From positions 3,801 through 49,850 of the forward strand of contig JAOADM010000003.1 in the NCBI GenBank assembly GCA_026417315.1: a stretch of DNA of 46,050 nucleotides, in the 5' to 3' direction. Origin of the DNA: Limisphaera sp. (lineage in GTDB: Bacteria; Verrucomicrobiota; Verrucomicrobiia; Limisphaerales; Limisphaeraceae). Under the pieces are notes generated by a model that ran no database searches, was not told the origin of the DNA, and saw only the letters and a program-made list of their open reading frames with translations. Made by a program: the position numbers and the translations under genes. This document shows positions 32,934-41,348 of the stretch, one piece after another. The first letter of the stretch is position 1. Each line of letters starts with the position of its first letter.

Positions 32934-34898
32934 TCAGGGCCTCTCGTTTTCGACCAACCAGGCAAGCAGGTTCCATGAGGGCGGCCTGAAGCCGGGTCTT
33001 TCTTGGAGGAGGTCCGCCGGTTGCACCCAACAAGTTCCCTCGGATGGATCCAGACAAACGGTCCATGCGCGTGCGGGGCGCGGCAGGGCCGCAAGGATTT
33101 CTTCAATTGCCGTCACTGCGAATGAAGAGGAGTTCGGAAGGGACGCAGCCTTCGGGCTCCAGCGTTTGGCTCCCACCGGTGGTGGCCCCGCGAGGAAGGC
33201 CCAGGTTTGGTGTGGTGCGCCAGGGGATGCGAAAGGTTCGACGGCGAACTCGCCCGGTCCGACCTGGACGCGGACCGCCCGGCCGGTGAGCCCTTCGGCC
33301 AACAGCCATGTCGCTCGATGGGTCCAGGCGACCTGGCGGAGAAGGTCCGTGGCTGTTTCCAGGCTATCCGTGGTTTCCAAGACCTCTGCGGCTCGTACGA
33401 ACGCCGGCGGGTCAGGGATTTCGTCGGGTTCGGGCTGGTCGAGCGCGACGACGGCCAATTGGCGGCGATTCAGGCCGGCGACGCAGCCAAACAATCCGGC
33501 GCGGGTGATTCCGGCCCAAGGGGATCCGCGGTCGGGTTTGTGCACGACCAGCATTGGCGGAGAGCCTTCAGCGAACCGTGCCTCTTCCCAAGCTGCGTAG
33601 CCCAACAGAATGGTTTGGTGGCTCGAGGGTGCTGCCGCTTCCACTGCCCAGACCGAACCGCTCAGGCGCGCGGCGAGTTGATGTGTCCAGATCACCTCTT
33701 CAGGTTGCAAACCGCTGGATTCGGCCATGGCGATGGCGATTTGGTGCATCGCTGCAGTGGGTGCGGTCGCGGAGCCTTTGCGGCCCGGAAGCGGCCTCGG
33801 GCCCAGCCAATGTCCCTGCTCCAGCGACTTTTCGACGGCCCAGCCGTACGCAAGCGCCGAGACCGTCTCGTGAACCCCCCAGACCTGTTGCTGGGCCAGT
33901 TGTCGGGCTCGTTCGGCGGCTGTGCCGGAGACCTGCAACACCGGCACGAGCCGGGGCGCTCCCGATTGACTGCCATCGATGGCCGCGGGCCCGCCCGGTC
34001 GCGCCGCCGCACCCGAGGAGGTTTGGAGCGTAGAGGGCGCGGGTTGCCACCAGCGTGTCCAGTAGCGGGACAGGAGGGCCAGGGGCACTTCTTCGATGCG
34101 GTGTCCCTCGGGCCATTCGGGTTGCCAGAGCTCGGCTGTCGGGGCGCGGTCCAGGTGCCATTGATCGCATTCCAACGTCAACACGCGAGTACCAGCACGG
34201 TTCCAGAACTCCACTCGGACCGGCAGACCATCCTCCTCCCGCAGCCAGAAACGAACTTCGCCCTCCGGCAGGGTTCCGGCACTCACGACGCGCGGCTGCG
34301 GTCGCACCGCCACGGCCCAGATTCTTTGGTCGGACGGGATGGCGTCGGGCAGGGGCCGCACTTGAAGCGTGAGGGCAGCCATCCAGACCTTGCCGGGAGG
34401 AACGGGGGATCGGATTTCGGGGAGCGCGTGGATTTCCGTCTCCGGATCGGTTTCGTAGTCGAAGGAAAGGTCGGGCCGGCCCCGCAGACCGAATCTCTTT
34501 TGGGGGGCGTGAACTTCCAAGGTCCGGCCGCGTCGGATCCAGATGCAGGTGCCCTCGGGCCGTTGCCACTCGAGGCGCGCGTGGTCGGGGGGCTGGAGGT
34601 GAAACGCAAGCACGGCACCGCGCCATGGCTGCCAGCGCCCGGCCGCGTCGGTGACGCGCAGTCGGCCGGACAGCCTCAGGCCATTCGTGCCCCGGCCGGA
34701 TTCGAGAAAGCCGACCCACTGCACCATGGCACCGGCCAGGCGACGGCGCGGTTCGGGAAACCACCAGTGATACAGCGCCACTGCGAAGACTGCCGAGACC
34801 AGGAGGGCTGCCACAACCCAGCCCCAGCGAATGCCGCTGGCATCCGTGCGGCCGGGGGTTGGCTCCGAGGTGCCCTCCGTGGCGCGGTGTTGCTTCAT
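32934..34898 (-). CDS. LolA-like domain fused to a C45 (acyltransferase/Ntn-hydrolase)-like domain
   Basis: 654 residues. One N-terminal span (about 25-45) is followed by a LolA-like half (about 60-280): SGRLRV, LAFHLQPPDHARLEWQRPEG, TLEVHAPQKRFGLRG. From about residue 320 the pattern follows the C45/acyl-CoA:6-aminopenicillanate acyltransferase family: GTAAERARQLAQQQV, EVIWTHQLAARLSGS, AGITRAGLFGCVAGLNRRQLAVVALD. In that family a Gly-Cys provides the nucleophile; here the matching spot reads Gly-Ser, and the RNxDW block is not conserved. The hydrolase half may therefore be inactive or use Ser. Its ATG overlaps hisD's stop (ATGA), so it is co-translated with histidine biosynthesis. The C45 assignment is by pattern and tentative. 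Confidence 0.65.
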   Translation of the reverse strand: MKQHRATEGTSEPTPGRTDASGIRWGWVVAALLVSAVFAVALYHWWFPEPRRRLAGAMVQWVGFLESGRGTNGLRLSGRLRVTDAAGRWQPWRGAVLAFHLQPPDHARLEWQRPEGTCIWIRRGRTLEVHAPQKRFGLRGRPDLSFDYETDPETEIHALPEIRSPVPPGKVWMAALTLQVRPLPDAIPSDQRIWAVAVRPQPRVVSAGTLPEGEVRFWLREEDGLPVRVEFWNRAGTRVLTLECDQWHLDRAPTAELWQPEWPEGHRIEEVPLALLSRYWTRWWQPAPSTLQTSSGAAARPGGPAAIDGSQSGAPRLVPVLQVSGTAAERARQLAQQQVWGVHETVSALAYGWAVEKSLEQGHWLGPRPLPGRKGSATAPTAAMHQIAIAMAESSGLQPEEVIWTHQLAARLSGSVWAVEAAAPSSHQTILLGYAAWEEARFAEGSPPMLVVHKPDRGSPWAGITRAGLFGCVAGLNRRQLAVVALDQPEPDEIPDPPAFVRAAEVLETTDSLETATDLLRQVAWTHRATWLLAEGLTGRAVRVQVGPGEFAVEPFASPGAPHQTWAFLAGPPPVGAKRWSPKAASLPNSSSFAVTAIEEILAALPRPARAWTVCLDPSEGTCWVQPADLLQERPGFRPPSWNLLAWLVENERP

Positions 34899-36187
34899 TT
34901 CAGCCGCAGCTCGGCACTCCGCGCGTGTGCGGTGAGTCCTTCGCGGCGGGCCATCTCCTGAATCACGGGCAGCGCCCGGCGGAGAGAGGCGCGGTCGTAG
35001 GCGACCACACTGGTGCGCCGTTGAAACTGGTCCACGGTCAGGCCGGCGAACGAAGCTCCGGCTCCACCGGTGGGTAGCGTATGACTGGGCCCAGCCACGT
35101 AATCACCGACGACCGTGGGCGACCAGGGGCCGAGGAACAGTGCGCCGGCGGTGCGAATGCCCTCGGCGACGCGGCCCGGTTGGCGGGTGAGAATCTCGCA
35201 GTGTTCCGGGGCCAGGCGATTGACCACTTCGATTGCCTGCGTCAGGTCGCGCACCAAAATCAGCCACGTGTTCCGTTGGAGGACGGTTTCGATGAGCGTC
35301 CGGCGCTCCAGTTGCCTGACCTGTCGTTGCAACTCTCGCTCCACGGCACGCAACACCCGGGCCGAAGTGGTGACCAACCAGATCCGTTCCTGACCGGAAC
35401 CGTGCTCGGCTTGCGCAAGCATGTCGGCGGCGGCCAACCGGGGATCGGCCGTGTCATCGGCCACGACCAACACTTCGCTCGGCCCCGGCAACAAATCGAT
35501 GGCCACCTGGCCGACCAACAAGCGCTTGGCCATGACCACGTAAGCGTTGCCCGGCCCGAAGATCTTTTGCACCGGACGGATGGTGGCGGTGCCGTAGGCC
35601 ATGGCGGCGATGGCCTGGGCACCGCCGATGCGGTAGATCTCGGTGGCTCCGGCGGCGCTGGCGGCGTACAACAACGCCGGGTGCACCGCGCCTTCCCGGT
35701 CACAGGGCGTGCAGACGACGATTTCTTCGCATCCGGCCACCTTGGCCAGGGGGATGGTCATCAAGGCGGTGGAAATCAGCGGGGCCTTACCCCCGGGAAT
35801 GTAGATGCCCACCCGACGGAAAGGGTCGAATTTCTCGCCGACGATGGCCCCGTGGGCATTGCGCATTTGCCAGTTGCGTCGGCGGGAACGGCGGGCGAAT
35901 CGTGCGACGTTGCGCTGCACCTCGGCCACGGCGTTTCGGAGGGCCGGGTCTGCCTGGAGGGCGGCCGTCATTCGCTCGGCGCGGGTCACCGCCAGTTGGT
36001 CGGGGCGCAGTCGGGCTCCATCGAATCGCTCGGTGAACTCGATGATGGCTGCGTCGCCCCGATCCCTCACGGCCTCCACGATGGCCCGCGTGCGTTGTTC
36101 CACTTCGGGGTCCCAGAGGCTGGAGGCGGCGCAGGCCTCTGCCAGGCGGGCTTCGAAGTCGCTGTCGCGATACCGGACAGTTTGCAT
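34895..36187 (-). CDS. hisD: Histidinol dehydrogenase HisD
   Basis: Last enzyme of histidine biosynthesis: NAD- and zinc-dependent oxidation of histidinol to histidine. 430 residues from ATG 36187 (MQTVRYRDSD); a TTG at 36223 extends the frame without family support. Motifs: GIYIPGGKAPLISTALM, GGAQAIAAMAYGT, KIFGPGNAYVVMAKR, DLLPGPSEVLVVAD, AEHGSG (zinc/base region), RLAPEHCEI and VGDYVAGPSHTLPTGG. All catalytic and zinc positions appear intact. No other his gene is nearby. Its stop overlaps the start of the LolA-like/C45-like gene. Confidence 0.95.
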   Translation of the reverse strand: MQTVRYRDSDFEARLAEACAASSLWDPEVEQRTRAIVEAVRDRGDAAIIEFTERFDGARLRPDQLAVTRAERMTAALQADPALRNAVAEVQRNVARFARRSRRRNWQMRNAHGAIVGEKFDPFRRVGIYIPGGKAPLISTALMTIPLAKVAGCEEIVVCTPCDREGAVHPALLYAASAAGATEIYRIGGAQAIAAMAYGTATIRPVQKIFGPGNAYVVMAKRLLVGQVAIDLLPGPSEVLVVADDTADPRLAAADMLAQAEHGSGQERIWLVTTSARVLRAVERELQRQVRQLERRTLIETVLQRNTWLILVRDLTQAIEVVNRLAPEHCEILTRQPGRVAEGIRTAGALFLGPWSPTVVGDYVAGPSHTLPTGGAGASFAGLTVDQFQRRTSVVAYDRASLRRALPVIQEMARREGLTAHARSAELRLK

Positions 36188-36758
36188 GGGCTGCAGGCTA
36201 GGCAATGCCCCCGGGGAAGTCAAAAGCCGCTCCGGTGGCGGAGATTTCTCCGGGCGCGTGAAATTGACGCCGCATGCGTGAATTTGCCCGAACCGAAAAG
36301 ACGAAGTGCTGTGGGGTCAGCGTAGGACGGGCCGTTTTTGTGGGCAAATTCGCAGGTTCCGGATCGGGACCGAGGTTGGCCCGAAGCTTGCTTTCTATTG
36401 GCTTGGTTCGTCGGAGCGCCGGCGATCGCCCGGCGCGGGAGGCGAACCCAGGGTTGACTGAGCATTCGCTCTTTGAGTGCTGCCACGGAGGATGGTGGGG
36501 GTTCAGAGCGAAGGCGGGTTCGGTGGTTTCGTGTCGGGTTTCCACCGATCGCCCGCCACAGGGCCGGCGGTGGCCGCTTGAAGGGATTGCACCCTCAGGC
36601 AGCCCGCCGGCCCGTAACCCCGCACAACTGGGTTTGCAGGTGGGGAGCCACGGGGCCGGGCGCGGGGTGCCCCGGTGCCACGAAGCGGCAGGGTTCCTTC
36701 CGTATGGTTGCTGCTTGCGCTTTGCGCGCTGACACGCCTGCTGCAATCCCCGCGCAAC
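36188..36758. other. Gene-free region with long inverted repeats upstream of a strong terminator
   Basis: GAATTTGCCC (36280-36289) and GGGCAAATTC (36342-36351) are exact 10-bp arms 52 nt apart. A GCGCCGG...CCGGCGC stem is at 36416-36436. A plus-strand frame, 36274-36732, is open but Gly/Arg/Ser-rich and not recognisable as a protein. The stretch ends at the plus-strand terminator at 36759, so a plus-strand transcript probably crosses it. Confidence 0.45.
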
Positions 36759-36807
36759 GACGGGAAACCACGGGTGCAACGCCTCTGGTTTCCCGTCTTC
36801 TTTTTCG
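36759..36807 (+). terminator. Strong orphan Rho-independent terminator
   Basis: Perfect 12-bp stem (36759-36770 with 36786-36797), 15-nt loop, then TTCTTTTTC on the plus strand. No plus-strand gene lies upstream since the acc. intergenic region begins at 36188. It could end a small RNA, or act as an attenuator in the leader of the lipoprotein gene 177 nt downstream. Confidence 0.75.
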
Positions 36808-36983
36808 TGAGGACACGGGCGCGGGATCCGTGGCCCCGGATTGTGTCCTCCAGGGAGCGACTCGCCACTTGTTGTTTGCCTGAAAGGCCGGGCCCCTGCC
36901 CTGGGCATGCGGGGCGTCTGCGCTTCGCGCACAGGTTTCGAGTTTGCCATGGGGATGGTTCTCTGGCACATCAAGGCGCGATT

Positions 36984-38564
36984 ATGCGTGGATGGTTCGC
37001 CTTCGGGCCCGTGGTTCTCTTGTTGGCAGGCTGTGGCGGCGGAGGTCCTTCGCCGGCGCCGCAGATCTGGGTGCACTGGCATTATGCCGGAAGTGCATCG
37101 GTGCGGGCGTCCGAGCAGGGTGCGCAGACCAAGCGCCTCCTGGCCATGCCCGAAAGCCAGGCCCTGCTGCAGCAGACCCTGGACAAACTGGCCCGGGCGC
37201 CGCGTCGTTGGGGAATGGACCCAGAACTGGCGGCGGCCCATCTGCGACCGTTGTTGTCCCAGCTCATTCAAGCCGAGCATGTCTTTCAGTGGCAGCCGCG
37301 AGCGGGCCAGGCCTCGGAATGGGTGCTGGCGGTTCACTTGGACAGCCGTGCGCAGGGCCTGTGGCGGACGAATCTTCAGACCCTGTTCCAGCGATGGACG
37401 GGGCAGCCGGCCACGGTGGATCCTGCGACCGGCTCGCTGCGCTGGGCCGTGCCGAAGTCAGCCGGCGGCGGTGTGATCCTTTTGGCCCAGGTCCAGGACT
37501 GGTGTCTCATCAGCGGCGGGGCGGGAGATCCGGTTCTTTCGGGGGAATGGATTCGCGCCATTCAAGCCCGGCATCGGCCGGTGCCGGTGGCCACCAGCTA
37601 TTGGGCGCGGCTGCGCGTGGACTGGCCGGCGTTGAAGGATCGACTCCCCGCCTGGCTGCGAGAGCTGGACCCGCCGATGACCGATCTGCTGGTGACCGGT
37701 TCGGGCGATCAATTGCAACTTCGTGCCGAGCTCAAGTTTCCCCGCCCGCACGGTTGGACCCCTGAACCGTGGTTGTTTCCCTCGAACCTGATTCGCGAGC
37801 CCCTGGTCGGTTTCTGTGCCGCGCGCGGGATTCGATCCCGTGTGGAACCGTGGCTGAATCGGGCCGGACTGCATCTCTCTCCGACGCCCGGCCAATTCTG
37901 CGCCTGGTCGTTGGGCAGTGCCCCTTTCCAGGTCTTTGTGGCCGTGCCGGTGCCGGACGCCACCAACGCGATGCGCGAGCTCTGTCGTGTGCTGCCGCCG
38001 TGGTTCAACACCAACAGTCAGGGGCGCGCATTGGGCTGGTGGATCGTGCCCACCAACCGCCCCGCCATCCTTTGGGATGGGATGCCGTTTTTCGGGGCCT
38101 TTTGTCGGCCGGCGCACGAGGAAAGCAGTCAGGGCTTTTTGTTCGCGGGATTGTTTCCGAACAGTGCCCGCCTGCAGTCGCCTCCACCCGACCTGTTTGC
38201 GCAAATCCTCGGTCGGACCAATCTGGTGTATTATGATTGGGAGCTGGGCGGCGAACGGGTGCGGAGCTGGCGCATCATCAGTCAAGTGGCCCTGCTGTTG
38301 GCCGAACGCCAGCAACTGGCCGAGACCACGCCGGGCGCCCGCTGGCTGGAGGTCCTGACCACGAACGTGGGCAACGTGGGCACCTCCATTGTGGCTGCCG
38401 GACCGGACCGCATGGTTTTTACGCGGACGGCGCCGCTCGGATTGACCGGTTGGGAAAGCGTGCTCCTGGCGCACTGGCTGGAGGCTCCCGGGTTTCCGTG
38501 GAGCTTCGACTGGCCTCCGGAACGCCGGGCCCGGCCCCGTACGGCCCGCTCATCGGGCTCCTGA
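36984..38564 (+). CDS. Large lipoprotein of unknown function
   Basis: 526 residues from ATG 36984, with AAGG upstream. The lipobox is LLLAGC (Cys at about residue 17), so the protein is lipidated and exported. The mature part mixes predicted helices ([32 protein letters not shown]) with beta blocks ([27 protein letters not shown]). Two repeated layouts of about 200 residues look like the DUF3352-type exported proteins that verrucomicrobia encode near translation or vitamin genes, but this is only a resemblance. No catalytic motif is seen. It ends seven nt before pdxJ, so it is first in a lipoprotein-pdxJ-acpS unit. Confidence 0.75.
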   Translation: MRGWFAFGPVVLLLAGCGGGGPSPAPQIWVHWHYAGSASVRASEQGAQTKRLLAMPESQALLQQTLDKLARAPRRWGMDPELAAAHLRPLLSQLIQAEHVFQWQPRAGQASEWVLAVHLDSRAQGLWRTNLQTLFQRWTGQPATVDPATGSLRWAVPKSAGGGVILLAQVQDWCLISGGAGDPVLSGEWIRAIQARHRPVPVATSYWARLRVDWPALKDRLPAWLRELDPPMTDLLVTGSGDQLQLRAELKFPRPHGWTPEPWLFPSNLIREPLVGFCAARGIRSRVEPWLNRAGLHLSPTPGQFCAWSLGSAPFQVFVAVPVPDATNAMRELCRVLPPWFNTNSQGRALGWWIVPTNRPAILWDGMPFFGAFCRPAHEESSQGFLFAGLFPNSARLQSPPPDLFAQILGRTNLVYYDWELGGERVRSWRIISQVALLLAERQQLAETTPGARWLEVLTTNVGNVGTSIVAAGPDRMVFTRTAPLGLTGWESVLLAHWLEAPGFPWSFDWPPERRARPRTARSSGS

Positions 38565-38571
38565 TTGCGCC

Positions 38572-39312
38572 ATGCTGAAACTCGGTGTGAACATCGATCA
38601 CGTGGCAACGCTCCGGCAGGCGCGCTACCGGGGCCGTGAACACGGGGAACCCGATCCGGTGGAGGCAGCGCGCATTTGCGAAGAAGCCGGAGCCCATGGC
38701 ATTACGTGTCACTTGCGCGAGGACCGGCGCCACATCGTGGACCGGGACGTCTGGGCCCTGCGCCGCAGCGTGCGGACCCGGCTCAACCTCGAAATGGCCA
38801 ACACGCCGGAGATCGTGGGCATCGCGCTTCAGGTCAAACCGGACATCGTCTGCCTTGTGCCCGAGCGACGCGAGGAGGTCACCACCGAGGGCGGCCTGGA
38901 CGTGGTGGCCCAAGAGGCAGCCTTGGCAGAGACGCGGCGCCGCATGAACGACGCCGGCATTCAGGTCAGCCTGTTCATCGCACCCGATCCACCGCAGATC
39001 GAGGCCGCGGCCCGCGTCGGCGCCCAATTCGTCGAACTGCACACCGGCCGGTTTGCCGAGTCCTTCGCCCACCCGGAGGCGCGGGAACAGGAGCTTCAGC
39101 GCCTGATTGCGGGCGCCGAAATGGCGCATCAACTCGGCTTGCGCGTCAATGCCGGGCACGGGCTCAACTACGAGAACGTCCGGTGGCTGTACCGCGTGCC
39201 GCATTTGGTGGAGCTCAACATCGGCCACAGCATCGTCAGCCGGGCCGTCTTCACGGGCCTGGCGCAGGCGGTGCGCGACATGCTGGCCGTCATGGCGGGC
39301 TATCCCGGTTGA
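38572..39312 (+). CDS. pdxJ: Pyridoxine 5'-phosphate synthase PdxJ
   Basis: Closes the ring of pyridoxine 5'-phosphate from 1-deoxyxylulose 5-phosphate and 3-amino-1-hydroxyacetone phosphate (DXP-dependent vitamin B6 pathway). 246 residues, the normal size. Diagnostic blocks: [16 protein letters not shown] (catalytic His), [13 protein letters not shown] (second His and substrate arginine), [52 protein letters not shown] and [10 protein letters not shown]. It lies seven nt after the lipoprotein gene and is followed by acpS, the same pairing as in E. coli. Confidence 0.96.
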   Translation: MLKLGVNIDHVATLRQARYRGREHGEPDPVEAARICEEAGAHGITCHLREDRRHIVDRDVWALRRSVRTRLNLEMANTPEIVGIALQVKPDIVCLVPERREEVTTEGGLDVVAQEAALAETRRRMNDAGIQVSLFIAPDPPQIEAAARVGAQFVELHTGRFAESFAHPEAREQELQRLIAGAEMAHQLGLRVNAGHGLNYENVRWLYRVPHLVELNIGHSIVSRAVFTGLAQAVRDMLAVMAGYPG

Positions 39313-39393
39313 CATGACCAATCCGGGTCAGGTTTTGTGCTGCAAGAGGGTGGCGCTCCGACCCGAATGAGGCGCCCGGTTTCCGGTGTCCGC

Positions 39394-39774
39394 ATGATCC
39401 TCGGGGTGGGTATTGATTTGATCGAAGTGGAACGCATCCGGGCCAGCCAGGCCCGGTTCGGGGAGCGTTTCCTGCGTCGCATCCTGCACGAGCGGGAAGT
39501 TGCCTACTGCCAGTCCCATCGCGATCCGGCCCCTTTTTTGGCGGCGCGCTTTGCCGCCAAGGAGGCCATCTCGAAAGCGTTCGGCACGGGCATTGGCTCG
39601 CAACTCGGCTGGTTGGACATGGAGGTGGGGCGCCGCGAGACGGGCGAGCCGTTTGTGATCCTGCACGGCAAGGCGCTGGACCTTCTGGCCCGCCGCGGCG
39701 CCACCACGGTGTTGCTCAGTCTCAGCCACACGCAGCAGCACGCCACGGCGGTGGCGCTCCTGGTGCGCGAATGA
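39394..39774 (+). CDS. acpS: Holo-[acyl-carrier-protein] synthase AcpS
   Basis: Transfers 4'-phosphopantetheine from CoA to apo-ACP. 126 residues from ATG 39394 (MILGVGIDLIEVERI); ATG 39367 and 39337 would add residues not seen in the family. The Mg-binding Asp is in GVGIDLIEVER, the second ligand Glu in RFAAKEAISKAFGTG, and the end has LLSLSHTQQHATAVAL. All active-site residues are present. It follows pdxJ by 81 nt and faces panE tail to tail. Confidence 0.95.
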   Translation: MILGVGIDLIEVERIRASQARFGERFLRRILHEREVAYCQSHRDPAPFLAARFAAKEAISKAFGTGIGSQLGWLDMEVGRRETGEPFVILHGKALDLLARRGATTVLLSLSHTQQHATAVALLVRE

Positions 39775-39807
39775 GCCGTGCCGCGCGTTGGTTCGGTCGC
39801 CGCCTGC

Positions 39808-40845
39808 TCAGCCCGCCCGTCCGTTACCAAAGCGGGCCTTTCGCCAGGCATCCAATCCTCTCAACACCTCGCACAGCGCGTCCAGCCGCGGCGTGGCCAC
39901 CCCGGCCTCGCGCGCGTGACGTCGGGGTTCCAAAAACAGGCTCTCCAGCTCCAGCGGGCGTCCGTGCTCGAAATCCAGCAGGGTCGAGGCCTTGTAGGCG
40001 CCCATGGTTCGCGTGCGCGCGATCATTTCGTCGGCCAGGGTCGGGGCCACCTCATGCCCGAGTGCGCGCGCAACCCGGATCACCTCTGCCATCAACTCGC
40101 GCACCCAACGCGTCCATTCCGGATCGGCCAGCAACTCCGCCGTCGTGAGGCATTCCGACCGACACGGTTCGATGGGCCCATCCTCGGGGTGCTCCAGACG
40201 CTCCCGACCTGCCACGCCTGCCACGCCCAACCCGTTGAACGGGATGTTCCACACCAGTTTTTCCCAGTGGGCGCGGGCAAGATCCTCACTCACCTGGCAG
40301 GGGACGCCCGCCAGTTGAAACCGGTGCGCCAGCGCCTGCGTGCGGGAGCGGGGTCGACCGACAAATTCGCCCAGGACCACCAGCCCGTGATCCAGATGCC
40401 GGATGACTCCCGGCGCGATTCGATTGAGACAGACAAAGCACAGTCCGCCCAGGATTTGTTCCGGCGCGAACAACCGCGCCAACGCTTCCTCGTTGCCCAG
40501 TCCGTTCTGCAGGGTCAGCACCATCGTCTGGGGACCGACCAATGGCGGCAGCAGGTGCGCGAATTGGTCGTTGGCCGTTGTCTTCAACCCGATCACGACC
40601 AGATCCACAACTCCGATCTGCGACGGCTCCCGCGCACAACGGGGTCGGGCCACAAAATCGCCCAGGGGACTGAGAATCCGGACTCCGTGGTGGCACACCG
40701 CCTCGTAGTCCGATCGCAGGAGGAAATGCACGTCCGCGCCGGTTTGCCAGAGCCGCGCACCGTAGTAGCTGCCGACGGCGCCGCAGCCGACGACTGCCAC
40801 CCGAAACCGGGATCGAGTCTCACCGCCCGTGGCCCTCACACCCAT
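39808..40845 (-). CDS. panE: 2-dehydropantoate 2-reductase (PanE/ApbA family)
   Basis: NADPH-dependent reduction of ketopantoate in pantothenate/CoA synthesis. 345 residues; the NADP motif is VAVVGCGAVGSYYGARL near residue 16. LKTTANDQ, LQNGLGNEEAL, EDLARAHWEKLVWNIPFN (catalytic Lys and the conserved Asn) and RPLELESL (Glu that positions substrate) are present. The family also contains broad 2-ketoacid reductases, so pantothenate specificity is likely but not certain. The protein is slightly longer than E. coli PanE (303) because of a short N-terminal extension and a C-terminal tail. Confidence 0.88.
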   Translation of the reverse strand: MGVRATGGETRSRFRVAVVGCGAVGSYYGARLWQTGADVHFLLRSDYEAVCHHGVRILSPLGDFVARPRCAREPSQIGVVDLVVIGLKTTANDQFAHLLPPLVGPQTMVLTLQNGLGNEEALARLFAPEQILGGLCFVCLNRIAPGVIRHLDHGLVVLGEFVGRPRSRTQALAHRFQLAGVPCQVSEDLARAHWEKLVWNIPFNGLGVAGVAGRERLEHPEDGPIEPCRSECLTTAELLADPEWTRWVRELMAEVIRVARALGHEVAPTLADEMIARTRTMGAYKASTLLDFEHGRPLELESLFLEPRRHAREAGVATPRLDALCEVLRGLDAWRKARFGNGRAG

Positions 40846-40867
40846 TCGTCCCCCGGCCCGCCCGGAA

Positions 40868-40902
40868 TGAAAAAGGGCACCCTGAACGACTCAAGGTGCC
40901 CT
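40868..40902 (-). terminator. Rho-independent terminator of the HU gene
   Basis: Perfect 8-bp stem AGGGCACC (40874-40881)/GGTGCCCT (40895-40902). On the minus strand it is followed by TTTTTCATTCC. It lies 21 nt after the HU-gene stop. Confidence 0.8.
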
Positions 40903-40922
40903 CGAACGTCTTCCGAGCCAAT

Positions 40923-41210
40923 TCACTTCGAGCCCAGGATCGCCTCCTTCGCCGCTTTGGAGACGCGGAACTTCACCACGCGCTTGGCCGGGATTTGAAT
41001 CACTTCGCCCGTCGCCGGATTCCGACCCTTGCGGGCCTTCCGGTTCACCAGCACCAGCTTGCCCAAGCCGGGCAGCGTGAACGTGTTTTTGGCCTGCTTG
41101 TACGCCAGTTGCGCCAGCTCATCCAGGAACAGCGTTGCCTGCTTCTTGGTGATGCCAACCTTCTCGGCCAGGGTGGACGCGATCTGCGATTTCGAGAGTG
41201 CTTTGCCCAT
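40923..41210 (-). CDS. hup: HU/IHF-family nucleoid DNA-binding protein
   Basis: 95 residues. It is a homodimeric, DNA-bending architectural protein. KSQIASTLAEKVGITKKQATLFLDEL forms the dimer helices; LPGLGKLVLVNRKARKGRNPATGE leads to the DNA-clasping arm, whose tip carries the conserved Arg-Asn-Pro. IPAKRVVKFRVSKAAKEAI ends the protein. A ribosome-binding site (AAAGG) lies before the ATG, a promoter at 41262-41290, and a terminator follows, so it is monocistronic and probably abundant. Confidence 0.95.
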   Translation of the reverse strand: MGKALSKSQIASTLAEKVGITKKQATLFLDELAQLAYKQAKNTFTLPGLGKLVLVNRKARKGRNPATGEVIQIPAKRVVKFRVSKAAKEAILGSK

Positions 41211-41261
41211 ATGACCTTTCCGTGTTGTTCGTTGCGTTGAAACTGTCCGACGTTGCGGGGC

Positions 41262-41290
41262 TATTAAAACGCGCCGGGCACGTCCTGCAA
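41262..41290 (-). promoter_or_regulatory. HU promoter
   Basis: Minus strand: -35 TTGCAG (41290-41285), 17-nt spacer, -10 TTAATA (41267-41262). The leader is about 45 nt. Confidence 0.6.
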
Positions 41291-41348
41291 GCGCAAAATG
41301 TCCGAAAAACCGCGGTTTTCCTGCATTGCAACGCGTGCTCGAACCGCC

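Noticed and set aside
33207-34961. 584-codon plus-strand frame opposite the LolA-like/C45-like gene
   Set aside because: Shadow frame; the minus-strand protein has membrane, LolA-like and hydrolase-like features and is coupled to hisD.
36274-36732. 152-codon plus-strand frame ending 27 nt before a terminator
   Set aside because: Position is suggestive, but the product is low-complexity (Gly/Arg/Ser-rich) with no recognisable family or ribosome-binding site; treated as possible RNA instead.
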